DNA from: an uncultured Merdimonas sp. | GTDB taxonomy: Bacteria; Bacillota; Clostridia; Lachnospirales; Lachnospiraceae | DNA: 33,243 bases | Assembly: GCA_944375885.1 (NCBI GenBank) | Contig: CALWBB010000011.1 | Coordinates: forward strand, 1 to 33,243 | Direction: 5' to 3' | In this document: positions 1 through 7,472 of the stretch, piece after piece | Numbering within the stretch: the first letter of the stretch is position 1 | Layout of the letters: each line of letters starts with the position of its first letter | Translations under genes and position numbers: made by a program | Notes under the pieces: model-generated | What the model saw: the letters and a program-made list of their open reading frames with translations, nothing else | What the model was told of the DNA's origin: nothing | The model's database searches: none

Positions 1-2307
1 TCAGCCCGTGGCCCGCTCCACATCCAGCACGCTCTCCACCTGGTACAGCTTCTCCGCGATTTTCTGGAGTTCCTCCTTGCCTCCGATGTCGAAGGTCACG
101 GAAATCGTCGCCGTCCCCTGCTTGCTGGTCCGCACGTTCATGCTGGTCATGTCAATGCCCCGCTCGGTAAAGATGCGGGAGATATCCACCATAAGGCCGG
201 TCCGGTTGTTGGCGTAAATCTTAATCTCTGTGGCGTACTTCTCCTTCGAGGAGGACGGGCTCATATCCTGCCACTCCGCGTCGATCAGCCTCTGGCGCTC
301 GGATTCCTGCAGGTTGATCACATTGATGCAGTCGGTGCGGTGGATGGACACGCCGCGCCCTCTGGTCACGAAGCCCACGATCTCGTCCCCGGGAACCGGG
401 TTGCAGCACTTGGAGAAGCGCACCGACACATCGGAAAGCCCCTTGACCACGATGCCGCTCTTGGACTTGGTCAGCTTCAGCTTGCTGTTCTTATTCTCTG
501 TGACGGCCTCCAATACCTTCTCATCGGTGATCTCCTTGCGGTGGGCCTTCTCATATTCCTCCGCCATCTTGTTGACGACCTGGCCTTCCTTGAGGCCGCC
601 GTGCCCGATGGCCGCCAGCACGGATTCCCAGTCCCGGAAGCCATACTTGCGCATGACCGTGGCCTGGAATTCCGGCTTCATGATATTGGAGGTATTGATG
701 GATTTCAGCTTGCAGTACTGGGCAAGCATCTCCTTGCCCTTTAAAATATTTTCTTCTTTAAATTCGTTCTTGAACCACTGGTTGATCTTGTTCTTGGCCT
801 GGGTGCTCTTGACCACGTTCAGCCAGTCGCGGCTGGGACCCCTGGAATTCTGGGAAGTGATAATCTCAATTCGGTCCCCGTTCTGGATCTTGTAGTCGAT
901 GGTCACCAGCTTGCCGTTCACTCTGGCCCCAATCATCTTATTGCCCACGGCACTGTGGACGCTGTAAGCGAAATCGATGGGCGTAGAGCCGCTGGGCAGG
1001 GCCTTGACCTCGCCCTTGGGCGTAAAGCAGTAGACGCTCTCGGAAAACAGATCCAGGTCGCTCTTCAAAAGGTTCATGAATTCCCGGTTGTCGGACATGT
1101 CCCGCTGCCACTCCAGAATCTGGCGCAGCCAGGTCATCTTTTCCGCCTCCTGCTGATCCACGGGCTTCTTGCCGTCGCTGCTCTCCTTGTATTTCCAGTG
1201 GGCCGCGATGCCGTACTCCGCCGTCTTGTGCATCTCGTAGGTGCGGATCTGGATCTCGAAGGGCTGGCCGTTTGGCCCGATCAGGGTCGTGTGCAGGGAC
1301 TGGTACATGTTCGCCTTCGGCATGGCGATATAGTCCTTGAAGCGTCCGGGAATCGGCTTATACATCTCATGGATGACGCCCAGGGCCGCGTAGCAGTCCT
1401 TGACCGTCTCCACGATAATCCGGACCGCGAACAGGTCGTAAATCTGATCCAGGGTCTTGTGCTGGTTCACCATTTTTTTATAAATGCTGAAAAAATGCTT
1501 CACCCGCCCGTCCACATGGGCCTCGATCCCCGCGTTTTTCATGTGCTGCTGGACCTCGGACACGATCTTCTGCACGAAGGCCTCCCGATCGCTCTTCTTC
1601 TCCGCGATCTGATCCTTCAGATCGTAATAGACCTCCGGCTCCAGGTATTTCAGCGACAGATCGTCCAGCTCGTTTTTCACCTTGGAGATACCGAGCCTCT
1701 GGGCGATGGGCGCGTAGATGTCCATAGTCTCTCTGGCCTTTTCTTTCTGCTTCTCCGGCTTCATGTACTGGAGGGTCCGCATATTGTGCAGACGGTCAGC
1801 CAGCTTGATCAGAATCACGCGGATATCCTTGGCCATGGCCAGGAACATCTTCCGCAGGTTCTCCGCCTGGACCTCAATCTTGTCGGCAGAATAGGACAGC
1901 TGGCCCAGCTTGGTGACGCCGTCCACCAGGAGGGCCACCTCGTCGCCGAATTCCTGGGCGATCTCCTCCGTGGTCATGACCGTATCCTCCACCGCGTCGT
2001 GGAGAAGGCCCGCCACAATGGTCTCCTTGTCGAGCTCCAGATCCGCCAGGATGATGGCAACGCAGAGAGGATGGATGATATAAGGCTCTCCCGACTTGCG
2101 CAGCTGCCCCTTGTGGGCCGCGTAAGCGATTTTGTACGCCTTCTCAATCATGCTGATATCGGTAGACGGATGATATTTCAGCACGCTGCTGATGAGCTCT
2201 TTGTAAAGCACATCCGGACTGGTAAAATCCTGCATGGCCTTCACATTCTCGTCGTCGCGATTTACTTCCATATCCCGGTTTTTGACGCCAATCTTCATCT
2301 CTGCCAT
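1..2307 (-). CDS. relA: Bifunctional (p)ppGpp synthetase/hydrolase (Rel/SpoT family)
   Basis: Makes and degrades the alarmone (p)ppGpp and so controls the stringent response from the cytoplasm. The 768-residue length and full domain order fit a long Rel. An HD hydrolase domain carries HDAVEDT near residues 103-109. A synthetase domain carries RFKD near 322-325, the basic RxKD form typical of bifunctional enzymes rather than the acidic ExDD of RelA. A TGS domain begins near residue 426 (YCFTPKGEV), a Cys-rich segment contains KCCNP near 634, and an ACT domain lies at the C-terminus. The ATG at 2307 is preferred because GCAGG sits 8-10 bases upstream. A GTG three codons earlier (2316) has only a poorly spaced purine run. 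It follows apt by 62 bases and probably shares the promoter in front of apt. The stop codon is the first three bases of the window, so the gene is complete. Confidence 0.96.
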   Translation of the reverse strand: MAEMKIGVKNRDMEVNRDDENVKAMQDFTSPDVLYKELISSVLKYHPSTDISMIEKAYKIAYAAHKGQLRKSGEPYIIHPLCVAIILADLELDKETIVAGLLHDAVEDTVMTTEEIAQEFGDEVALLVDGVTKLGQLSYSADKIEVQAENLRKMFLAMAKDIRVILIKLADRLHNMRTLQYMKPEKQKEKARETMDIYAPIAQRLGISKVKNELDDLSLKYLEPEVYYDLKDQIAEKKSDREAFVQKIVSEVQQHMKNAGIEAHVDGRVKHFFSIYKKMVNQHKTLDQIYDLFAVRIIVETVKDCYAALGVIHEMYKPIPGRFKDYIAMPKANMYQSLHTTLIGPNGQPFEIQIRTYEMHKTAEYGIAAHWKYKESSDGKKPVDQQEAEKMTWLRQILEWQRDMSDNREFMNLLKSDLDLFSESVYCFTPKGEVKALPSGSTPIDFAYSVHSAVGNKMIGARVNGKLVTIDYKIQNGDRIEIITSQNSRGPSRDWLNVVKSTQAKNKINQWFKNEFKEENILKGKEMLAQYCKLKSINTSNIMKPEFQATVMRKYGFRDWESVLAAIGHGGLKEGQVVNKMAEEYEKAHRKEITDEKVLEAVTENKNSKLKLTKSKSGIVVKGLSDVSVRFSKCCNPVPGDEIVGFVTRGRGVSIHRTDCINVINLQESERQRLIDAEWQDMSPSSSKEKYATEIKIYANNRTGLMVDISRIFTERGIDMTSMNVRTSKQGTATISVTFDIGGKEELQKIAEKLYQVESVLDVERATG

Positions 2308-2369
2308 TGTCAACACCTGCCTTTGCCGTAAGTTCTGTTTTCCCCTATCTTATCCTGTCCTCGTTCTGC

Positions 2370-2894
2370 TTAATTTCCCTCGTACTGGATGACGGAATCC
2401 ACATCGTATTTTTTCAGGCGCTCCCGTCCCTTCAGGCCCTTTAACTCCATCAGGAAGAGGATCTTCACCACCTGGCCGCCCAGGGACTCCACCAGCTCTG
2501 CGGCTGCCTGGATCGTTCCGCCCGTGGCGATCAGATCGTCCACCAGCACCACCTTCTGTCCCGGCTTGATGGAATCCTTATGCATCTCGATCTCCGCGCT
2601 GCCATATTCCAGATCATATTCCTTCGATACGGTCTCGCAGGGCAGCTTGCCTTTCTTGCGAATCAGCACGAAGGGCTTGTGCAGATTGTAGGCGATGGGC
2701 GCGCCGAACACGAAGCCCCGCGACTCGGCTCCCACGATCACGTCAAAATCCACGCCTTTCAAAAGCTCCTGCATGGAGTCGATTGCAAGCTGCAGGCCGT
2801 CCGCGTCCTGCAGAATCGAGGTGATATCCCGGAAAATAATCCCCGGCTCCGGGAAATCCGGAATGCTTCTTACATAGTCTTCCAGTTTTTTCAT
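2370..2894 (-). CDS. apt: Adenine phosphoribosyltransferase
   Basis: Salvages adenine to AMP using PRPP in the cytoplasm. The 174-residue protein is of normal family length. It starts MKKLEDYVRSIPDFPEPGI, as Apt proteins do, and has the PRPP-binding motif VVLVDDLIATGGT near residues 115-127. The SRGF segment near residue 58 lies in the usual position. AGAGG sits 9 bases upstream of the ATG. It lies between recJ and relA, a common clostridial arrangement, and has its own promoter in the recJ-apt gap. With relA downstream, purine salvage and alarmone metabolism are likely co-transcribed. Confidence 0.97.
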   Translation of the reverse strand: MKKLEDYVRSIPDFPEPGIIFRDITSILQDADGLQLAIDSMQELLKGVDFDVIVGAESRGFVFGAPIAYNLHKPFVLIRKKGKLPCETVSKEYDLEYGSAEIEMHKDSIKPGQKVVLVDDLIATGGTIQAAAELVESLGGQVVKILFLMELKGLKGRERLKKYDVDSVIQYEGN

Positions 2895-2951
2895 ATCTGT
2901 AATCCTCTTTTCTAAGGTTTCTCTGCTGATTTACGCATAAACGCAAGGTAT

Positions 2952-2980
2952 AGTATAGCATGAACCGCAGTATTTGACAA
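2952..2980 (-). promoter_or_regulatory. SigmaA-type promoter for apt-relA
   Basis: On the minus strand TTGTCA (2975-2980) is followed after exactly 17 bases by TATACT (2952-2957), with TGC just before the -10 (an extended -10). Each hexamer matches the consensus at five of six positions. It lies in the 110-base gap between the recJ stop and the apt start and would give a leader of roughly 50 bases. It implies that apt and relA can be expressed independently of the scf-recJ genes upstream. No terminator is visible after recJ, so read-through from upstream is also possible. Confidence 0.75.
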
Positions 2981-3004
2981 GATTTTCGCTAGGCCCGCAG
3001 GCTC

Positions 3005-4723
3005 TCACCGCCAGCTTTCCACCACCAGCTGCACGCTTCTGCGGCCCATATACTCGTTGATCTCCGGATAGTACAGAATGCAGACCTCGTCTCTTCCTTC
3101 TATATATGCCAGATCCTCTTTTACGTCCCCGAAGCTGACAGCCTCCAGACGGGTCCCGTCCGGCCCCTCCAGCACGGCCTTCAGCACATTCTGGTTTTTT
3201 CCGATGATGCGGGCGCTTCTGACGCGCAGGCGCGCCGCCGCGAAAAGCGGCTTCTCATTGGCCTTGCCGAAGGGCTCCAGAAGCGTCAGCTCCCGGATGA
3301 TCTGCTCCCCCGCATAGCAGAGGGGAAGAACCGCGTCGTAGGAGAGCCCCGGCGTCAGCTCCTCTTCTGTCAGGCGGCAGTTTTCATTGAGCGCCCTGCG
3401 CAGGGGCTCCACATTTTCCGGGGGAAGGGAAAGCCCCGCCGCCATGGGGTGGCCGCCGAATTTCGTAAAGAGATCCCGCACCTTCGTCATCTCGTCGAAC
3501 ATGTGGTAACCCGGAATGGAACGGCCTGAGCCCTTGACGCCGTCCTCCGCGTCCGTCAGCACAAAGGTGGGCTTAAAATATTTTTCCCGGATCCGCCCGG
3601 CGATGATTCCGGCCAGGCTTTCATGGCAGTCCGGAAGGTAGACCACCAGCACCCGGTCCTGCTTTAAATCCGTCCCCTCGATCAGCTCGATGGCCTTCTG
3701 CGTCCCCTTTACCGTCAGATCCTTGCGGCTGTCGTTGAGGGCCTTCAAGTCTCCGGCCAGCTCTTCTGCCTCCGCCTTTGACTCTGCGCCCAGAAGCCTT
3801 AAGGCCCGCTTCGCGGTGTCCAGCCGCCCGCTGGCATTGATGCAGGGGCCGATGACAAAGCCGATGTGATAGGCCGTCAGCTTCTTTCCCTCCAGCCCGT
3901 TCACCGCCAGAAGGGCACGGTATCCGGGATTTTTCGTCTGCTCCAGCCGTTTCAAGCCGTATTTTACCAGAATCCGGTTCTCCCCGGTCAGATCCATGAT
4001 GTCGCCTACCGTCGCCACCGCCGCGAACTCTGCCAGATCGAGAAATTCCTCCCGGGGCACGCCAGCCTCCCGGTAGAGGGCCTCCGCCAGCCTCCAGGCC
4101 ACCGCCGCCCCGCAGAGCTTCTTGAAGGGATAGGGGCAGTCCGCCTGCTTGGGATTGACGATCACATCCGCGGGCGGAAGGAGCGCCGTCCGGCTCCCGT
4201 CCTCCTCTTCCCGGTAGGGAATATCGTGGTGATCCGTCACAATCACTGTCATGCCCAGTTCCTTCGCGTAGACGATTTCCTTCGCCGCCGCGATGCCGTT
4301 GTCGCAGGTGACGATGGTATCGACGCCCGCCTCCCTCGCGTCCTCGATGAGATGCTCGTTGATCCCATAGCCGTCCTTCATCCGATCCGGGATGACCGTA
4401 TCCGCCTTTCCGCCCACACGGCCAAGGGCCGTAATCAGAATATGCGCAGCGTTCACCCCGTCGATATCATAGTCGCCGATGATGCGGATGCGGGCCCCGG
4501 CCCGGATCTTTTCCCGGAGAAGCCCTGCCGCCTCCCGCACGCCCTTCATAAGATACGGATCCGCCAGCTTGTCTATGGAGCCCTGGAGGTACTCCCGCAC
4601 CTCCGCCTCGCTCTCCCCCGCCCGGCTCCGGATCAGGCGCATGGCCATGGGGCTTACGCCAAATTTCCGCGCCAGCTCTTCATTTCCCGTGATCCGCGGC
4701 GCTTCTACCCATCTCTCCTTCAT
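3005..4723 (-). CDS. recJ: Single-stranded-DNA-specific 5'-3' exonuclease RecJ
   Basis: A DHH-family exonuclease that degrades single-stranded DNA 5' to 3' in recombination and repair. The visible motifs are RIIGDYDIDGVNAAH (motif I with metal-binding Asp residues), TDHHDIPY (the DHH motif), NASGRLDTAKRAL, and GGHPMAAGL in the DHHA1 domain. A C-terminal beta-rich segment fits the RecJ OB fold. The open frame extends further upstream, but that part is an out-of-frame reading of scfB. The ATG at 4723 (MKERWVEAPRI) lies 5 bases past the scfB stop and gives 572 residues, a normal compact RecJ. The ribosome binding site is weak (GGGAA), so translation may be coupled to scfB. Confidence 0.93.
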   Translation of the reverse strand: MKERWVEAPRITGNEELARKFGVSPMAMRLIRSRAGESEAEVREYLQGSIDKLADPYLMKGVREAAGLLREKIRAGARIRIIGDYDIDGVNAAHILITALGRVGGKADTVIPDRMKDGYGINEHLIEDAREAGVDTIVTCDNGIAAAKEIVYAKELGMTVIVTDHHDIPYREEEDGSRTALLPPADVIVNPKQADCPYPFKKLCGAAVAWRLAEALYREAGVPREEFLDLAEFAAVATVGDIMDLTGENRILVKYGLKRLEQTKNPGYRALLAVNGLEGKKLTAYHIGFVIGPCINASGRLDTAKRALRLLGAESKAEAEELAGDLKALNDSRKDLTVKGTQKAIELIEGTDLKQDRVLVVYLPDCHESLAGIIAGRIREKYFKPTFVLTDAEDGVKGSGRSIPGYHMFDEMTKVRDLFTKFGGHPMAAGLSLPPENVEPLRRALNENCRLTEEELTPGLSYDAVLPLCYAGEQIIRELTLLEPFGKANEKPLFAAARLRVRSARIIGKNQNVLKAVLEGPDGTRLEAVSFGDVKEDLAYIEGRDEVCILYYPEINEYMGRRSVQLVVESWR

Positions 4724-4728
4724 GGCGC

Positions 4729-6141
4729 TTATTCCCGCGCGGCCTCTTCCGAAGCCGGAGCGCCTGTCACGACGTCTTTCGCAGCCGGAGCACCCGCCGT
4801 GGCGGCCTTGATCATAATCGCGCACTCCACGCGCTTCTTCTCCAGCTCGCAGCCGACGTCGTAGGCGTCCGTGATGGATCCGTGGAAATTGTAGGAGTTG
4901 GCCGCGCAGCCGCCGCTGCAGTAGAACTTCGCGAAGCAGTTCCGGCATTTTTCCTTGGCGTACACGTTGCAGCACTTGAATTCATCCCGAAGCTCCGTGT
5001 TCGTCACGCCGTCGAAGACATTTCCCATCAAAAATTTCTCATTCCCCACGAACTGGTGGCAGGGATAGAGATCGCCCCAGGGCGTCACAGCCAGATACTC
5101 CGTTCCCGAGCCGCAGCCGGACAGACGCTTGTAGACGCAGGGTCCGCCGGTCAGGTCGATCATAAAATGGAAGAAGTTGAAATCCTTGTCTGTCCCGTGG
5201 CGGCGCACCATCTCTGCCGCCAGCTTGTCGTACTGCTCACAGATAAAAGGCACGTCCTCCTCCCTGAGGGCGTAGGGCTCCTCCGGAGCCGCCACCACGG
5301 GCTCCACGGAGATCTGCTTGAAGCCCAGATCCGCCAGGTGCAGCACGTCCTCGGAGAAATCCAGGTTATTGCGGGTAAAGGTGCCGCGCACATAGTAATT
5401 GTTCTGATCCCGGCTCTCTGCCAGCTTCTGGAACTTCGGCACGATCAGGTCGTAGCTTCCATGCCCGTTCCGGAAGGGGCGCATTTTGTCGTTGACCTCT
5501 TTCCGGCCGTCGATGCTTAAGACCACGTTGCTCATTTCCTTATTCAGGAAGTCCTGCACCTCGTCGTTTAAGAGGATGCCGTTGGTCGTCAGGGTGAAAC
5601 GGAAATTCTTGTCGTGGATCTTTTCCTGCTCCCGTCCGTAGGCCACCAGGTCCTTGACCACCTGCCAGTTCATCAGGGGCTCGCCGCCGAAGAAATCCAC
5701 CTCCAGGTTCCGCCGGTTCCCGGAATTGGCAATCAGGAAGTCCAGGGCCTGTTTTCCCACCTCGTAGCTCATCAGGGCCCGGCGTCCGTGGTACTCGCCC
5801 TCCTCCGCGAAGCAGTAGCGGCAGGCCAGGTTGCAGTCATGGGCGATGTGGAGGCAGAGGGCCTTGACCACCGTGGAACGTTTCTTGAAGTCAATGACCC
5901 GGTCCTTATAGGTATCCTCCGTGAAAAGCGTCCCCTGGCTCTTCAGGGTCTCCACGTCATCCAGAACCTCCCGGATCTCTCCTTCCGGCCATCTGCCGCG
6001 CAGCCGGGAGACGATCTCCTCCGGCTGATGCTCCTCATAGAGGCCGATGACCTCGTAGGCCAGCTCATCCACCACATGGACCGCTCCGCTGTTCACATCC
6101 AGGACAATATAGTAACCGTTGTTATAATAGCGATGAATCAT
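4729..6141 (-). CDS. scfB: Radical SAM/SPASM maturase of SCIFF peptide
   Basis: Installs thioether crosslinks in the neighbouring SCIFF precursor (CteB-type enzyme, ranthipeptide/sactipeptide maturation). The N-terminal 80-odd residues (MIHRYYNNGYYIVLDVNSG onward) match the RiPP recognition domain of this family. The radical SAM 4Fe-4S motif is CNLACRYC (C103, C107, C110). A cysteine-rich SPASM domain fills the last third (for example CRNCFAKFYCSGGC), for auxiliary Fe-S clusters. The ATG at 6141 is preceded by AAGGAG at 9 bases. The longer frame upstream (to 6243) crosses a hairpin and does not resemble the family. The protein is 470 residues. The extreme C-terminus is an Ala-rich low-complexity tail with a repeated AGAP. 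scfA lies 175 bases upstream on the same strand. Confidence 0.95.
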   Translation of the reverse strand: MIHRYYNNGYYIVLDVNSGAVHVVDELAYEVIGLYEEHQPEEIVSRLRGRWPEGEIREVLDDVETLKSQGTLFTEDTYKDRVIDFKKRSTVVKALCLHIAHDCNLACRYCFAEEGEYHGRRALMSYEVGKQALDFLIANSGNRRNLEVDFFGGEPLMNWQVVKDLVAYGREQEKIHDKNFRFTLTTNGILLNDEVQDFLNKEMSNVVLSIDGRKEVNDKMRPFRNGHGSYDLIVPKFQKLAESRDQNNYYVRGTFTRNNLDFSEDVLHLADLGFKQISVEPVVAAPEEPYALREEDVPFICEQYDKLAAEMVRRHGTDKDFNFFHFMIDLTGGPCVYKRLSGCGSGTEYLAVTPWGDLYPCHQFVGNEKFLMGNVFDGVTNTELRDEFKCCNVYAKEKCRNCFAKFYCSGGCAANSYNFHGSITDAYDVGCELEKKRVECAIMIKAATAGAPAAKDVVTGAPASEEAARE

Positions 6142-6238
6142 CTCTTTTTGCTCCTTATGTAAAATATTTTTGTATCTCAAATTCTCATCCCCTCTGCCAG
6201 GGGGCTTTTCCGACAGGAAGCTTACGCCGCAACACCAC

Positions 6239-6293
6239 AACAAGGATGTCCCAAAAGTCCCGGATTTTCCGGAGCTTCTGAGACATCCTTGTT
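6239..6293. terminator. Stem-loop between scfA and scfB
   Basis: A perfect 12-base-pair outer stem (6239-6250 with 6282-6293, AACAAGGATGTC/GACATCCTTGTT) encloses an inner CCGGA/TCCGG hairpin (6260-6264 with 6268-6272). On the plus strand the stem ends in TTTTTT, like an intrinsic terminator, but no plus-strand gene precedes it. On the minus strand, the direction of scfA to scfB, it is followed by TTGTTGTGG, a poor U-tract. It may therefore act as a leaky terminator or 3'-end stabiliser that makes scfA mRNA more abundant than scfB. It may also block antisense reading. Confidence 0.6.
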
Positions 6294-6316
6294 TTTTACC
6301 TTATCTTTTTGGATTC

Positions 6317-6460
6317 TTATTTCTGATGCTCGCACGTCTGGTTGCCTACGGTGCAGGATGTCTTGCACGCAGACTGGCAGGACGTCTGGCACTCTCCGCA
6401 GCCGCCCTTCTTCACGGTGTTCTGCAGAATCTGTGTATTCAGTGTCTGAATATGCTTCAT
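6317..6460 (-). CDS. scfA: SCIFF peptide (six-cysteine RiPP precursor)
   Basis: A 47-residue peptide, MKHIQTLNTQILQNTVKKGG followed by a core with cysteines at 21, 24, 28, 32, 36 and 43. This is the 'six Cys in forty-five residues' pattern, and the spacing CxxCxxxCxxxCxxxC followed by a final Cys matches the known clostridial family closely. The N-terminal half is the leader recognised by ScfB. Thr/Ser residues among the cysteines (QTSC, KTSC) are the likely thioether acceptors; the established CteA/CteB pair forms such crosslinks. AGGAGG sits 9 bases before the ATG. A promoter lies upstream and the maturase gene scfB downstream. The mature product's role is unsettled; quorum-like signalling has been proposed for relatives. 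No dedicated exporter is visible here. Confidence 0.96.
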   Translation of the reverse strand: MKHIQTLNTQILQNTVKKGGCGECQTSCQSACKTSCTVGNQTCEHQK

Positions 6461-6523
6461 GATAACTTCCCTCCTGTCTCTTATCTTGGGGAACGCCTGA
6501 GAATACGCTCCCGTCCTTTCATG

Positions 6524-6552
6524 AGTATATCATATACCCGGCGGATTTGAAA
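6524..6552 (-). promoter_or_regulatory. Probable promoter of scfA
   Basis: Minus strand: TTTCAA (6547-6552, a weak -35), 17 bases, then TATACT (6524-6529, a good -10). It gives a leader of about 55-60 bases before the scfA ATG. The 168-base gap between scfA and the divergent membrane gene at 6629 must hold both promoters. On the plus strand TATAGTATAG (6576-6585) could supply the -10 of the divergent gene, but I see no convincing -35 for it. Confidence 0.5.
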
Positions 6553-6628
6553 GTCTTTTTTTCCGCGCATCCACATATAGTATAGCAGTCGTTACCACTC
6601 ACAGTCATAAATACCGGGAGGAACTGCC

Positions 6629-7003
6629 ATGGAAAAAGGAAAAGCATATCAGGACGCTGCCGTACGGATGATCAAGGCCCTGCTGGCCTCTTATATCGTC
6701 ACCGGGCTTCTGCTTCTAGTACTCGCCCTGCTGCTGTATAAGCTGCGGCTCTCAGAATCCGCGGTCAACGTCGGCATCATCGCCGTCTATGTCGTCTCCT
6801 GCTTTCTGGGCGGCTTCCTGGAGGGAAAAATGATGAAGACCCGCAAATTCCTCTGGGGAAGCGTCTGCGGCCTTCTCTATTTCACCATCCTGGCCGTCAT
6901 CTCCCTGGCGGTAAACCAGAGCTTTTCCGGCGGCTCTTCCCATTTTGTCACCACGCTGGCGCTCTGCCTGGCGGGCGGAACCCTGGGCGGGATGGTGTCC
7001 TGA
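6629..7003 (+). CDS. Small four-helix membrane protein, TIGR04086-like
   Basis: A 124-residue protein with four predicted membrane segments (about residues 14-36, 45-65, 74-95 and 104-123). A short basic loop (GKMMKTRKF) lies between the second and third, and glycine-rich packing motifs (FLGGFLEG, LAGGTLGGM) occur in the second and fourth. The size, four-helix pattern and position beside the SCIFF genes fit the uncharacterised Firmicutes family TIGR04086. GGGAGG sits 7 bases before the ATG. It is divergent from scfA and shares that control region. No enzymatic motif is visible. A link to export or sensing of the SCIFF peptide would be pure inference from position. Confidence 0.7.
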   Translation: MEKGKAYQDAAVRMIKALLASYIVTGLLLLVLALLLYKLRLSESAVNVGIIAVYVVSCFLGGFLEGKMMKTRKFLWGSVCGLLYFTILAVISLAVNQSFSGGSSHFVTTLALCLAGGTLGGMVS

Positions 7004-7018
7004 ACCCTCAGAGAAAGA

Positions 7019-7068
7019 GTGCCCTGCCTCTGCATTTCTGCAGACTCGGCACGGGGATTTTTCTTTTT
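7019..7068. terminator. Hairpin between convergent genes
   Basis: GTGCC (7019-7023) pairs with GGCAC (7048-7052), and TCTGCA (7029-7034) with TGCAGA (7039-7044) around a TTTC loop, with a small internal loop between the two stems. On the plus strand ATTTTTCTTTTT follows, so this should end transcription of the gene at 6629-7003. On the minus strand the run TCTTTCTCT follows, so it may also work weakly for the DUF1540 gene that ends at 7084. Confidence 0.6.
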
Positions 7069-7083
7069 CCTATTATTTTCCTG

Positions 7084-7404
7084 CTATTCGCATTTGCAGC
7101 GGAAGGTGGCGCACTCCGTCTCCCGGCAGTCGCAGGCCGCCCCGCCTGCGATGCCGATATGCTTCGCCTGGCAGCGGCAGCCCTCGTTAAAGGTGCATTC
7201 CATCACCTGGCAGGCCACGTTCGTATTCTTTGTGGGAATGTCCACGGAGCTGGTCACGCCGCTTCCGTGCCGCTCCCGGAAGCTGGCGCAGCTGGTGTCC
7301 CGGGAATGGCGGGCGTGGGAACCTTCCACCTCGATGTTGTCCTTGCAGCAGCAGCGCTCCTTGTTGTACAGGCAGCTGGTCACGGTACAGTCTAGTCTCG
7401 TCAT
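7084..7404 (-). CDS. Cysteine-rich protein with two DUF1540-type repeats
   Basis: A 106-residue protein with two copies of a roughly 45-residue cysteine-rich unit. The first begins CTVTSCLYNKERCCCKD and ends CASFR; the second begins CQVMECTFNEGCRCQAK and ends CATFRCKCE. Both contain an I-x-(V/I)-x-G strand (NIEVEG, HIGIAG). This matches the DUF1540 pattern, a small family common in clostridia with unknown function. The cysteine clusters suggest metal binding, which is inference. GGAGG lies 10 bases before the ATG. It follows the 774-residue membrane gene by 68 bases and may be the last gene of that long transcript; no convincing promoter is visible in the gap. Confidence 0.82.
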   Translation of the reverse strand: MTRLDCTVTSCLYNKERCCCKDNIEVEGSHARHSRDTSCASFRERHGSGVTSSVDIPTKNTNVACQVMECTFNEGCRCQAKHIGIAGGAACDCRETECATFRCKCE

Positions 7405-7472
7405 CTTACATTTACCTCCATAATCTTAATGTCAGAGGTAGTATGCGTACTGCGCCTGTTTTTATGCGCCGC

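Noticed and set aside
2295..2325. TTGACA at the start of relA as a promoter -35
   Set aside because: On the minus strand it runs into the start codon and no -10 sequence follows at 16-18 bases.
955..2331. A 458-codon plus-strand open frame opposite relA
   Set aside because: It is fully antisense to a well-supported Rel gene, its translation is leucine/histidine/arginine-rich with no recognisable domain, and it has no credible ribosome binding site. Long antisense frames are expected where third codon positions are GC-rich.
4724..4975. N-terminal extension of recJ to give 656 residues
   Set aside because: The extra residues are an out-of-frame reading of the conserved SPASM end of scfB and do not resemble RecJ. 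The ATG at 4723, just past the scfB stop, gives the normal protein.
6239..6297. Plus-strand intrinsic terminator for a plus-strand gene
   Set aside because: The hairpin and TTTTTT are real, but no plus-strand gene lies upstream. I therefore describe it as an inter-gene stem-loop of uncertain role.
7441..7472. Terminator between the 774-residue membrane gene and the DUF1540 gene
   Set aside because: I found only short GC-rich repeats with no stable stem followed by T residues, so co-transcription cannot be excluded.
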